Shown here: positions 1 through 11,161 of the stretch, one piece after another
Position numbering within the stretch: position 1 is the first letter of the stretch
Layout: every line of letters begins with the position of its first letter
Source of the DNA: Stereocaulon alpinum
Lineage: Eukaryota > Ascomycota > Lecanoromycetes > Lecanorales > Stereocaulaceae
NCBI GenBank assembly: GCA_018257865.1
Contig: JAEUBA010000002.1
Coordinates: 310,001-374,000, forward strand
Length of the DNA stretch: 64,000 bases
Reading direction: 5' to 3'
The notes under the pieces: model-generated
The model's input: only the letters and a program-made list of their open reading frames with translations
Database searches by the model: none
What the model was told of the DNA's origin: nothing
Made by a program: the position numbers and the translations under genes

Positions 1-285
1 GCCAGCAGAAGCTCTACCCAAGTACCCAAAACCAATGAATCAGCCATCCTCGCACGCTCCGCCCTCACCCCGGCCAACAAAGCCCAAGCCCCACTCACAT
101 CTACCAAGTCCGATGGAGCACCAATAGCCCCTGCTGCCAGTAGAGTGAAGAAAGTTTTAGCTTCTGGAGGCGAGGCACCAACGGCTACTGCACCGACTAA
201 ACTGTCTCCGTACCAGCGCTGTGATCGTCAGCTCAACGGTACGGCTCATGTGATGCCGAAGATGAAATCGAAGCCTGCGTCTTGA
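1..285 (+). CDS. C-terminal end of an unknown protein (cut by window edge)
   Basis: Frame 1 is open from the first base to a TGA at 283-285, giving 94 residues with no start in view. The peptide is rich in Ala, Pro, Ser, Thr and Lys (stretches such as LTPANKAQAPLTSTK and VKKVLASGGEAPTATA) and ends in a basic run, PKMKSKPAS. It looks like the disordered, basic tail of a larger protein. No domain is recognisable, so no function is offered. It converges on the coronin gene on the other strand. The frame is open and the composition protein-like, but 285 bases is short enough that chance remains possible. Confidence 0.45.
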   Translation, partial: ASRSSTQVPKTNESAILARSALTPANKAQAPLTSTKSDGAPIAPAASRVKKVLASGGEAPTATAPTKLSPYQRCDRQLNGTAHVMPKMKSKPAS

Positions 286-640
286 AGGATGGATAGGAAA
301 GAGTGAGACGCTCACGCAGAGGAAAGGAGGACATGAGATCTATGACATGAACCCGACATCAGCTTGGGTGGCGGCTGCATAGATAGGGGTGGTAAGTGAT
401 AAGCGATTAGGCAGTCAGTGGCAAGCATAGATAGGATTCGCGAGCATTCAGCAGAAGAGGACAGGACTAGCAAAGAAGAGAAACTTGATGACAATTCGTT
501 GTAGCCAGACCGTTACAACTTTTCGTAACACATGACCAACAACCACGGATATCCGTAGGGCATAAGATAAGCCCATGTTAAATCATGAACCCTGCTCTTT
601 AGAAAGTCTATCCTCCACGCATGAACTACTATCCCAAACA
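286..640. other. intergenic, between convergent 3' ends
   Basis: Separates the end of the partial left gene from the end of coronin. It should hold both 3' untranslated regions. I see no gene-like frame, repeat or RNA gene. Confidence 0.5.
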
Positions 641-2967
641 TCACTCTCCTAGCTTTGTCCTTAATCGATCCACCTCCGCTGTCAACTTACTGATCTCCTG
701 GCTCTGCGCGGACATAGTCTTAGTCTGTACCTCCAACAGGCTCTTAATCTCAGCTAACGAGTTCTGTATCGGCTGATCAGAGAGGGGTGCCGATGATGAC
801 TTGGGGCTGGACAGAGAGCCGACTGTAGATTTCGGGGCAGGAACGGGGCTAGAAAGAGAGTCGATGGTATTCTTTGAGGCGGTTCCTGGGTTAGTGAGAG
901 CTTCGATAGTGGACTTGGAGGAGGGTGCGGGACTGGAGAGATGCTCGAGTGTTGATTTGGACGAGGCAACCTCTTGGGACTCAATCTGTGTTCTTGTGTC
1001 CTGGCTGGCGGCTAATTGACTTGCCCTGTCGAAGTCGTCGGGCTTGTCTTTGACTGACGAAAGGCCATCACCAAGCGCTCTTGAGGTGGGTGTTGGTCCG
1101 GACTTCTCTTGCGGTGCGGCTGCAGCTGCGTGCTTCTCAGAACGATCGACAGGCTTGGCGATCTCCTCGAAGTCGGAGCTGTCGTCGTCTAGCTCGTCAT
1201 CTTCTTTGTCGTCGTTGAACTTCGATGCGAGATCTTTGATGGAGGAGGTCTGCTCTTTCATCGATGGTGGTGGGCCACGGAGAGCGGAAGCCGATGGCGT
1301 AGGTTCTGGCTCAGGTTCGGGTGCTTTCTTTGTTGGTGAAGGGAGTTTGGGCGACGGTGCACGGGCAGTAGGTTTATAGTCTGTAGCTACTTCTGCTGGT
1401 TCCTCGCCTGCGTAGACACCAGCTAGATCGATCTTCGGTGGTAGACCTTGCTTGCCATCGAACCACTCGGCCGCGGACATTGCAGGCTTAATGCCTACAG
1501 TGGGCGGGAAGATATCGTCTTGGAACACTTCCGCCCGTCGAGGAACTAGAAAAGATATTGGTTCGATATAGGAGTCGTTTACTGTCTTGAAAGCGCGCAT
1601 GACTTCGTTCTCGTGGACATTGACGCCACGTTTGGGTAGGAAGGCAATGCCTCGTTGAGGATCGCCAGACTTGTATTCGGAGAGGAACTCGAATTTGTCG
1701 TTAGCATACTCGAAGTATCGGATGTTGCCGTCGCTATACTGTGTCAGTAAAAGAGTGATGCTTGGGGCGGCTCCTTTCCTCACCCCTTCCCGGCTAGGTA
1801 GAGACACTGCGTGCCATCATCCCAGAAGGGCATGCACACCCCAGATATGGCATCCAGCATCTGAAATCCCTCTAACGGCTCCTTAGGCTCTCTGATATCC
1901 CAAAGCCCCAACTGCCGGTCACTCATCTTCGAAAATCCTGTGGTAGCTACCCTATCATGCTCACCCATCCATGTCACACGACTGGCCTTCGCCCCTCCAT
2001 GACCAGGCACAACCTGTGCGGGCTGCTCTTGCCGGACATCCCATATTCGTAGCTTTTTATCGCGAGATGTAGTGACCAGGAGAGAACCGTTTGCACTCCA
2101 TGAGAGCGACTGAACAATGTCCGTGTGTTTGAGTGTGAGACGTGAAGATCCTGCTTCCACGTCCCAGATTTTGACTGTGTAGTCCCCAGATGAGGTCGCG
2201 AGGACATTCTCAGCGGCTGGATTGAAGAAAACGTGGCCAACTTTCCTGTTTGGCCGTAAGCGACTGGCCCGTCTCTATAGCTGGAGGAGAAGTACCTTGA
2301 GTGCCCAGTGAGCTTCTGAACTGGCGCAACGTCCTTGACCGGTTCGCCCTCCTCCGTTCTCAACGTAAATCCTTCAGGTACCTTGTATATGAACGCCTGT
2401 GCTGCTAAGCATTGTACAACTCCCAAAACCATGTTTTCTGCATACCTTGCCATCGTCCGACGCTGATGCTATCAACGAGTCATTAAAAGGACTCCTGTAA
2501 ACCTAATCAGCATAGACACCATCTCATACACGAAGCTGCCCGAACCAATCTGTATCCAAGACAACAGCAGTATGTCCCCTGAAAAGTGGTAATTGTTCTG
2601 GTAACCGCCCCTTCTCGTTAATTGGTATGACCGCAAATGCCCCTCCTCCGCTGGCTTCCCAATTGACCGAGATGTACTTGGGGTTGGCCTATCGTTCCGT
2701 TAGAGACGTTCTCAAACTGTCCACAGGCCATCAACCTACCTTTACTAGGTTCGTGTCCCAAGCATTCCTCGAGATTCTTATATTATCGTAGCATTGCTCC
2801 TGTGGGCAATGTCAGGCCATAAAAATTGTTCTTTGAGGCGAGTGAGTTGTACCTTTCTGGTTGGCCGGCCAAAAACATGCCCTGTGTTGCGCTTTAGCTT
2901 GCAAAAGTAAGGCGCTCAGTGGGGGTTGCTCACGGTACTTGGACGAGCGAACAAAGCGGCCTGACAT
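641..2967 (-). CDS. crn1: coronin (WD40 actin-binding protein)
   Basis: Coronin binds F-actin and Arp2/3 at cortical patches and tunes actin turnover in endocytosis. I place eight exons: complement(join(641..1733,1784..2245,2296..2396,2446..2494,2546..2688,2740..2799,2853..2881,2934..2967)), giving 656 aa. The first three exons spell the family N-terminus (MSGRFVRSSKYRHVFG, then EQCYDNIRISRNAWDTN). WD40 blades follow (SASDDGKAFIYKVPEGF; SGDYTVKIWDV; SRDKKLRIWDV), then the coronin C-terminal block (MSAAEWFDGKQGLPPKIDL). A long disordered linker has repeated SKST..LSSP units and an acidic patch, and the protein ends in a short coiled coil (IKSLLEVQTKTMSAQSQEI, then KLTAEVDRLRTKLGE) for oligomerisation. 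The linker makes it longer than animal coronins, as is usual in fungi. Splice sites were chosen to keep the frame; the 5' GT in exon 4 (GTTCGG) is the weakest. Family assignment is firm. Confidence 0.93.
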
Positions 2968-3605
2968 TTGCGCGCATGCAACAGCGGTCTAGCAAAGGTT
3001 ATTTGATGTAGTCTAGCCAGTACCAAAAATTTGAGAGCTGCAGGCAGTTTTGTGCTTCGTTCCAAGGCTAGGCATGTAGTTGGCCTGAGTTGTACATTTC
3101 AAGGTCTCTATCTGACAAGGCCGACGCTAAGCTTAAAGTGGTCGAGCGAAGCATGCTGGATTCTTTGTTGGCTACAGCGCCACTCTGCTTTACATTGAGT
3201 TACTCTATCTGAATGCGGACCTATGACGCAGATGTTACACTTGGACTTCTCGAACGTCATCCTGCTCCTTAAGCTTGACACCACTTGGTAAGACAAAGAG
3301 GCCTCAAAGAGAGAATTTTTAGACTGCCGTCTGATAGTCATCGATAAATTATACAAGTTTCATATGCACATAGTGCCATGCTTCTGCAGTCCTATATGTA
3401 CACAGCTTTCCTAGAGCACAGATCTTGAGAGGGAAGAGTATGGTGTCAGAAGAACGCCTGTGCCAGACGTCGAACGTCTAAATCGCCATGCAGGAAGCGC
3501 TAATAGACAATGATTCAAGGGGAAACAGGTCCCTGTTAGGGTCGCGGGAAGGATTTAAGGACTAGTCAGGTCCTCGTGGTGGGCGGAGGATCTGGTCTCG
3601 ATATC
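2968..3605. other. intergenic, coronin promoter side and TIM23 3' side
   Basis: Holds the coronin 5' flank and the TIM23 3' flank. A minus-strand frame at 3108-3356 has no recognisable domain and looks random. Nothing else is seen. Confidence 0.4.
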
Positions 3606-4358
3606 TTAGAATAATGTTTTCCTTGTAACCTTGAAACCACGCAAGTCAGTTATGCTTTCTTTCACGTCCAATCTCGTTGAATTCAAGGAATAACATACAG
3701 CCCATGCCCCAGCTACCCCTGCGACTAGGCTCCCACTTATCAGCATCGGCCTTAATCCTTTCGTACTCTTAAACAGCATTCCGCTCAGCGCCCCCGCAGC
3801 AATACTGTTTGCACTGTCGTGCCTCCCCCTGTAATATCCAATGGTCGAGTTGATCCCATTGTACACCATGGCAATGACTCCTGCACTATTCCCCAAGAAA
3901 GGCCCTCTTCTCGTCATGCTATTCAGCACAGAGTTCAGCCGTAATTTTGGTGGCGCAGACGCGGGCGATCGCCGGAGACCTTCGATCATACCCCATGTTC
4001 CCCCAATGGTGAGCGCAGACAAGTATGTAACACCGGTGCCATAACAGAGATCATCTGACCAGCCTCGAGAGGGAAGCGCAGACCGCGCGCCAGGGAGGTC
4101 GGAAAGGGCGGAATCTTCAAGAGATAAGTAGTCGAGTGTTTGCTGATTGAGGCCGGCTAGAGGATGAAGGTGCGATGGGTCTGGTAGGGCAGCATCACCC
4201 AGAAAGGAGGAAACATCCTGAGCTGACGAAGGGTCGAAGGCAGTAGGTTGGAACGTGGGTTGCGATGAGGAACCGTATGAGGAGGATGATGGGGGCGGCG
4301 AGGTGGTGGAAGAGGAAGGCGATGACTTTTGTCCTGTGAGCGTCCCCCAGATGGACAT
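3606..4358 (-). CDS. TIM23: Tim23, mitochondrial inner-membrane import channel subunit
   Basis: Tim23 forms the presequence translocase in the mitochondrial inner membrane with Tim17. The start chosen is the Met opening MSIWGTLTG, which matches the family N-terminus; an upstream in-frame Met is unlikely. A Ser/Pro-rich intermembrane-space region is followed by the Tim17/22/23 fold, with hydrophobic Gly-rich segments (TYLSALTIGGTWGMIEG; GNSAGVIAMVYNGINS; ANSIAAGALSGMLFKSTKG; LISGSLVAGVAGAWA). I place an intron at 3630-3698 (69 nt, donor GTATGT, branch CTGAC), so the protein ends AWAVTRKTLF and is 227 aa, close to yeast Tim23. The intron has no in-frame stop, so unspliced RNA would code for 23 extra residues. 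The gene is head to head with TRM732, about 300 bp apart. Confidence 0.9.
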   Translation of the reverse strand: MSIWGTLTGQKSSPSSSTTSPPPSSSSYGSSSQPTFQPTAFDPSSAQDVSSFLGDAALPDPSHLHPLAGLNQQTLDYLSLEDSALSDLPGARSALPSRGWSDDLCYGTGVTYLSALTIGGTWGMIEGLRRSPASAPPKLRLNSVLNSMTRRGPFLGNSAGVIAMVYNGINSTIGYYRGRHDSANSIAAGALSGMLFKSTKGLRPMLISGSLVAGVAGAWAVCYSLNSTRLDVKESITDLRGFKVTRKTLF

Positions 4359-4655
4359 GGTATCGTCTTTAGAGGGGGTATAATCCGTGGGAAGAATAGT
4401 ATTAGAATGCCGTTGCGTTCTGCAGATGTATGATGATGCCAAAATTTGTTCTGGTCAGTAATAGCCGCTATATCGGCAGAGTTGCCTTTCTGGGTAGAAT
4501 TAGAACTAAGAGACTTTCTGTCAGGTTGGCCGGCTAAAGGTCTTTTCCTTGAAACATCTTTTTCGGCGCAGATACCCTCAATACTAAGTAACAGCCTGGC
4601 CAACTCTACCTGGGCGAAATTGGTACATTTTTAATGGCCTTTACGCGTATACAAA
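4359..4655. promoter_or_regulatory. shared promoter region between TIM23 and TRM732
   Basis: A 297-bp gap between two divergent starts must hold both promoters. I cannot point to a clear TATA box or factor site. The regulatory role is inferred from layout only. Confidence 0.4.
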
Positions 4656-7600
4656 ATGGAGCAGCTCAACAACGAACGCGAGTCTCGAGCCCTCACGATA
4701 GACTGCAGACCGAATGAAACCCTTTCTGAGAACGCACTGCGGCTGTTGAGCAAGTCATTGACAAGACTTGTCCCGAAGAACGAGATAAAGGATCATGAGC
4801 TTGACCTACGGTAGGACTTTAGTACTCCATCTGACCATAGAACTCACTCATGGCTTGGCAGGCATCTGCAGATTCTGTATGAGGACCTTTTACGGACTGC
4901 CGATTCTACGACGCTTTCGCCTGCTCACGGCTCTGCGTCTTTAAACGCTCTCTGTGGCTTCATTGAACAATGCAGCTCTTCTTCTCTTCCGGAGCTCCGT
5001 GATATTGCGTTCACCCCAACGCCTTGGACCAAAGCCTTTGATATTTTTCTTACAAGATCAGAGCGGCATAAGTCCAAACCTGTGCGAAGGCTATTGCTGG
5101 CGCTGACTGATTCACTGTTGAAGCAGCCGCAGGAAACTACAAGGAAATTGTTGACAAGGCATGCTGTTTCTCATGCAGTAGTGGCTATCTGTAAGCAGCA
5201 AGGCATTGCGAACATCAAATCCGCAATCCAAGGATTGGAGCATTTGACCCACAAAGGAGTTGTAACGGCTGTTGAAATTGTCGGTTTTGTGACTCCGCGA
5301 TCTGAAAAAACCCGAGCAATCGAAGACTCTAGTTCGACCTCTTTAGCAGATAGAGAGGCTAGAACCCTCACAAATTCTAACGCTCAATGGATAAAATTAG
5401 TAGAAAACTTTACTTTGAGTGTTCTTGGATGGGTACAGTACCCGGACTGTGCACCAGCAGCTGGTCGCTTCCTTGCCACTTTCTTCACATCCTTGAACGC
5501 AGACAAAGATGACACCGCTAAACTTATATTTACGGAGCAGGAATTGCCGTTATGGATATCTCCTGTCAAAGAAGCGTTGGAGCGACATCCGGAGCTTCTT
5601 GAGGCTTTCGAATATCACATACTTCCTGATCTGCTTCATCTAAGTCCTAATGATACCAGCGCTTTCCTGAGTACACTGCGCCTGGACGAAGTTGCTCGGG
5701 GAGACGTGGGATCAAGTACGATTGCAGATCTTCACCTTTGTATCCTGGTGGCAAAAGTCGCCATAGACTCCAAACCCAATAATGGTGCCGATAGTGCCAA
5801 TGGCTCTTTGGACACCAGTAAAGACGTAAGGGCAGAGTTTCCTCTTGGAATCACCAGTAAAGGCGACAATCCACACGTCGTTCCGGGAAAGGACGGCGTC
5901 CTGGTCAATCCGGTTGATCTTGGGATCCAGCTCCTTGAAAACGCCAGCCCGAGTGTGAGAATGGCTGCTCTGTCTCTCTTGATATCTTCACCAGCATTAT
6001 TCAAGCCACCATCTCGGCAAGTCATTTATAATTTACGAAGATGCTTACCTCATTTTCATGTTGAAGCCAATGCGAAACCGAGGAACGAGTTCATCGCCTT
6101 GATGAAGAAGCTATGCATGAGGCTGAGAGCATCCACAATTTCGCTCTTAAGAGCCGGTCAAACGCCAGAAACTGCAGGTGTAGACAACATCTCAGATGCA
6201 TCCGCCGAATCAAGAAGGGATAGCCGAAAACACCCAAGTAATATCGGCGACAACTTGAGAGGGCATTTTGCCCTCAGACGATGGTACTTGTTGTTTTTGA
6301 CTCACCAGTTGCGGCCAACAGCATCATACCAAAGCCATATCACTGCGCTGAGAATTCTGCATGCTTTAATTAACGGAGAAGTAGCTGGACGGGCGGCAAT
6401 GTCAAAGATCGATATCGAATACTTTGAGGCTTTGGACGAGGATGTGCCTCGTGATTCAGTCATTCGGCCCATTCTGGATTTGTTGCTAGACACTTTCGAT
6501 GATGTTCGTCATTGGGCAACCTTGGTCTGCGAAGCACACTTCCAACTCAACCTTGTCCAGACCTTCCCGTCAACGAAATGTAAACTCGAGGACGACGCTC
6601 AATGCGTCCGAAAAGATCAGCAATGTTATGCAGCTAACAGTATGATACACACAGCCTTGCTCAGGGCAGAGTCAAAAGCAAAGATCACAGGCAGAGCAGA
6701 TCATGCCGATGGTGTCGGCAGGCTTTATTATCTTTTTTATGCATCTAATCGGGTGCTCGGAGAAACAATTTCGGGGCACCATAGTAACTTGCTGCTAGTC
6801 GACCATCTCATCTCTCAGCTAGAAGAAGAAGTGAAAATAAGCAGAGGCGACCTGTCGCAGGCCGTCAGTAACGCATCTCTCCATGGGCATCTCATTGCCT
6901 TGAGGTATTGTTACCCATCGTCCTCCTTTCGAAGACCGACCTGACTTCGTATACCAGACATATTACAAGCCGTCCTGACTACTTTGTTACACTCAATCCT
7001 TCTACGAAAACAGGTTTGGAGATGTGGAGGGAGCTCACCGATCGCATCCACTTGATCTGTTCTGGAGTATGGGATGCTGTGCGGGATACTCTCTGCTTCG
7101 ACGCTCCTGAAGGCCATGAGCTGGACGAGGAGGGGGCGGATTGTAACGATCTTGGGGCCAAAGATGTGTTGTCATTCTGTTGGCGCGCCCTCAAAGAGTC
7201 TAGGTTTGTCCTGTACATCTATGCTCTAGAACTCTGTATCGTGCTGAACTCGATGACTAGCTCGCTCTTGCATACCATCGTCACGAATGATGGCTACGGC
7301 CCCGTAAGTTCGAGTAGCGAAGGACTCACATACGATGACTATCACAAGATCGGTGGTCTAAGCTTCACACAATTGGCGGAGCTCCGGCACAGAGGAGCAT
7401 TCTCCACAGTCTCGCATACTTTTGCTGCCTGCTGCATCGCTTGTGCTGGCTCTAGCGATCCGCGAGTTGTGAGCCTCGTCAAAGCATACTACTATGTATG
7501 TCTCCCTGCAACTCAGCCTTGGACTTGTGGCTTACACTTCCAGGACGCTCTAGCTTGCATGCAGCGAAATGCGTCGGCGCTGACGCGAAGATCGGCGGGT

Positions 7601-10031
7601 ATGCCAGCAATGCTTACAGGTATCCTTGCTGCGTACCTTGATTCGAAATTCTTCCATGATAGCTTGCTCGACTTGCAGGCCATTGCTGACACACCGATTG
7701 TCGACCTCGGGACCGAAGATGCTCCACTGCCTCAGGTCCACGCCTTGAATTGTCTCAAGGACATTTTTACAGACGCACGCTTTGGGCCCAGTACTGAAGC
7801 CCACATTGCTGACACTCTAGAGATAGCTGCCTCGTGTCTGAAAAATCACATGTACGATATCGTCTCTCGCATAGAGGTATTCCAGTACTTGCTGATACTT
7901 CACCAGATGGTCAATACGTAATTGTGGCCTGATGCTTTTCAAGGCTCTCTTACGGCGGCTGAATGGTGGTACCGACACGGCCTCTACCAAAGTTCCAAGT
8001 TCTTATCGGCGTTCTTCAAACTTGATCTACGAGAGGTATCCCAACCTACCAGGCTTAGTCTTGACATTGCTTTGCAACGGGCGGTCACTAGCCATTGAGT
8101 TAGCCGACCTCGATGGTTACGAAGTCCAACCAGCAACATACGCCCATGTAGTTTTTCCTGCATTAGAAATTGTCGAAAGGTCTGGTCTGCCACATCAATA
8201 CCGCAATGAGTTTTCAGCAGCTGTTTGGCATCACATCGAGTCTCCAGACTGGCTGATTCGTGAAAAAGCCGCTAAAGCGCTGAGCTACGTTCTTGATGCT
8301 AAAGATCTCATCAATGAAGCAGAAAGAGTACTTCCAACAGATTCGCCGTCGCAGAATGCACTGCATGGGAGACTTCTATGTCTACAATTCCTGCTTGCTC
8401 GGTCAGACGTCCAAATGCTCGCATACGAAGCATTGGTCCCGTGGATCCATGCTCGTTGGGAGAAAATCATCGTCAAACATCTTTGTCCAATCACAGCTGC
8501 AACGTATTTTAATATTTTGGCTGACCTGTGCATTCTTCTGCTGCGACATAGATGTAAGCCATAGGCCCTTCACTCTAATATCTGCCTACTGTTGACCATT
8601 CAATTAGCACTTGAGGCACAGTCCGTCTTCGACCAGAGCCAGCTTTCAAACCAAATGCATTTGATGCAAGTCAATGATTTGAGCAGAAATCCAGCTTGGT
8701 CTCTCCAAATCTGCGCTCTAAAGCGCTGTATGTCGCTAAAAGCATGCATAGAGTGCCTACAGACTCCCCTGGATAAGCTTTCGCAATACGACGTGAATGC
8801 TATCATAGTCTTAGACAATGCTAGGCAGAACATGTCAGATGAAAGTTGTCTAGCTGTTCTTCAACTTGTTCCTCCACACGATCTCCGTCATGAGTTGGGC
8901 ATAACTCAGTATGCGGATGCGTCCTTGGCGCAATCTCCTCACAATGCACATGGGGCTGATCTCGCGCTTGCCACACGTGGATATGATCTAGGAGTATCAT
9001 GTGCGGAGATCGAGGATGCGGCATCGCAGAAACAGCTTTCTGCATGGGTTCGCATGCTTGCCATGGCTGGGTTTGAGAATTCCGTGAGTTCCAATGAGTC
9101 GCTTGAGGTGTTGACATCTAAACTTCGTTCCTAGGAGCTTCGTACAAGGGCAGCGGCAGCTCACTCGCTGAGGGGATTCTTTGATGGGATGCGTGATACC
9201 AATGTGCAGCCAGGACCAGCTCCTCACCTTCTGGGAGTCTACCTAGCCCTCTACGACACACTAGTGGACGACGATGAAGATGTGCGTGACTATGGAGCGA
9301 AAACGGTGTCATCGTTGCTCTCCGCCATTGTTAAGGATCCTGCCACTGGGAGTTCACCTGGTCTTTCGCTGTCCCCTCCTGCTGCCGAGCGTACACTGCA
9401 GAGTTTCCTCCAAGAAGGATACCAGAAGTCCAGAGCGATGTTTGTCGAGGCAGCTCGGAGGTTAGTAGGATTGAAACCGACCTACCACACAACGTCATAT
9501 ACGCTAGATGGGCTTATCAAGGACGATGCCAATGGAGTTGCCTCGCAGCTACGTCCTGTTGCCGAGCTGTCTCTTGAAGCTCGGATGACGCAGCTCGCAG
9601 TCTTCGTCGAGGAAAAGCAGAATCTCTATCTCGATACCGTAACTGAGGCAGAAACATGGGCCCTTCTGCTCGTCAGAATTGATGCAGGTGCCTGGGATCC
9701 GGATCTTACAACGGCTCTAGAGTTATGGACTATCGATGGCCTTCTACACTTACTCCAGATGGCCGAGAACAGCAATGACAATGGTGCTCTGAGTCCGACT
9801 TCTAAGCCAGAAGTCTACACTCTCTACATGCGCGTTATCTTGGCAGCAAAGGTGCTTATGACGCAGTCGTCACAATTCTCCTCTAACGGCAAACCAAAAG
9901 AGCATCCTTGCAAGCCCCTACTGGAAAAGCTCTATAACCTCGGGAAACAACACCTATTGCATGACTTGTTGCTCGAACGCATTCACTTCATCTTGGATGA
10001 ACTGATGCATAGTACTGGGGTTGCACAATAA
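4656..10031 (+). CDS. TRM732: Trm732/THADA-type protein (DUF2428), tRNA 2'-O-methylation partner
   Basis: In yeast, Trm732 partners Trm7 to methylate the ribose of tRNA position 32; animal THADA is the homologue. Exons: join(4656..4810,4862..6904,6958..7851,7907..8553,8608..9083,9135..10031), about 1703 aa, in the family's usual size range. The protein is mostly helical-repeat. The DUF2428 core shows in the third exon (FSTVSHTFAACC; then LTRRSAGMPAMLTGILAAY) and continues across an intron at 7852-7906, which restores IWSIRNCGLMLFKALLRRL; without it the gene would look frameshifted. A further likely intron at 7496-7543 (48 nt, GTATGT..CTTCCAG) is a multiple of three with no stop; removing it gives VKAYY joined to YDALACMQRNA, closer to the family, and 1687 aa. 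All other joins keep phase. Confidence 0.9.
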
Positions 10032-10377
10032 TTCACAACGGTGGCAAAGCAGCGATAATCTCGGGATCATCTCCTCGGAGATCTGGCAGCCCGATTGTAA
10101 ATAACACGCAAACACGTGAAGACTCTAGCGACTCTTTCCGGATAGAGATTGAGCAATATTTTCAACTTCAAGCCGGTTGATCTCAGAATCATCAACGAGT
10201 ATGCTCCCAGAACAGTGACTATCACTGGGTCAGCAACTAGCACACTGATATATCAGAAGGTCAGTAGCCAACACAGGCTTATGTTCGACGATCATTAACC
10301 AACATGAAGGCGCACACAACGCTTCGAGTCCGCAACCCAGCTACCAAAGCCGGATCAGCAAGTTGAAGAACAACACT
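10032..10377. other. intergenic
   Basis: Holds the TRM732 3' flank and the 5' flank of the small membrane-protein gene. No gene-like frame or RNA gene is seen. Confidence 0.4.
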
Positions 10378-10714
10378 ATGAAGTCGAACATTGTCATCGT
10401 AAGTGAACTCTTCATACTCAAGATTCAACCAATCTGCATATACTCAGCTTTGGAATAGCACTGACTTTGACATGATACAGGCGGTCATCCTTATCATCTT
10501 GACCGTAGCCTCTTTGATCACCTTTTACGTCTGGCAATACCTTTACAACAGAGGCGCAGCTCGGGCAGCCGCTGTCAGAATGAGGGGCCGAAGTACTTCA
10601 GCTTCTTCGCCGTCCACGTGAGTCGCTCCTTGCCTCCTGACGGAGCAATGAGAGCTGACTACGGAAAGGGTTGTTCTTGACCCACCACCTCCACCAGCAG
10701 CACCTCCCGTGTGA
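10378..10714 (+). CDS. small single-pass membrane protein, unknown function
   Basis: I do not recognise the family. A spliced model join(10378..10398,10481..10617,10669..10714) codes for 67 aa. It begins MKSNIVI, runs into a strong hydrophobic segment (AVILIILTVASLITFYVWQYLY, about residues 8-29), then a basic Arg/Ala stretch (RGAARAAAVRMRGRS), a Ser/Thr patch, and a proline-rich tail (DPPPPPAAPPV). The splice ends are canonical (GTAAGT..ATACAG; GTGAGT..GAAAG) and the phases fit. The positive-inside rule would put the C-terminus in the cytosol. An alternative is a 72-residue frame starting at 10403 without splicing, which lacks the Pro tail. The model is inferred and short; transcript data would decide. 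Confidence 0.45.
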
Positions 10715-11161
10715 GCTACGACTGCTATATCAATTCGACGGGACAGCAAGGTTGTTGATTAAACGCGTACGTTGTGTCATAGACTATTGAAATGAATCGC
10801 AATGTGGCAAAGTCGTCATCCAGCACGCATCACATCCATGTGTACTACGTCTACAAAGCAATCTCAAAACCCGTCTAGACGTTATAGGTGATTCATTAGA
10901 GGTCATCATCTTCTTCAGAGCATGCACACCAGTATTGCCATTCAGGGGTTATGGCAGTGATTAGCGATTCCGTGAAGTAAGCTTCATATTTTACCTTACG
11001 CACGTATCACGTCTCTTGTACAACTACCTTCCTCTTTCATAAATACTCAATCTCTCACCGCCACACCAGCAGTCCCTTTATATACACCATCCCCATCCCC
11101 ATCCCCCATACCAGCACTTCCTTCCCAAAACTAACCACACAACCCTCCACCAAGCCCCAAA
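10715..11161. other. intergenic, ends in a C-rich promoter
   Basis: The last 100 bp become C/T-rich and contain a TATA-like box; otherwise no feature is seen. Confidence 0.4.
11077..11085 (+). promoter_or_regulatory. TATA-like box upstream of the 11162 gene
   Basis: TTTATATAC lies about 77 bp before the ATG at 11162, a sensible distance for a core promoter. It is followed by CCATCCC repeats. The match is seen directly; its use is inferred. Confidence 0.35.

Noticed and set aside
4157..4603. Minus-strand 148-residue frame overlapping the TIM23 5' end
   Set aside because: Different frame from TIM23 and Arg/His/Pro-rich; a shadow of the real gene and its promoter.
7907..7931. Apparent nonsense/frameshift in the TRM732 gene
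   Set aside because: Resolved as a normal 55-nt intron just before this point.
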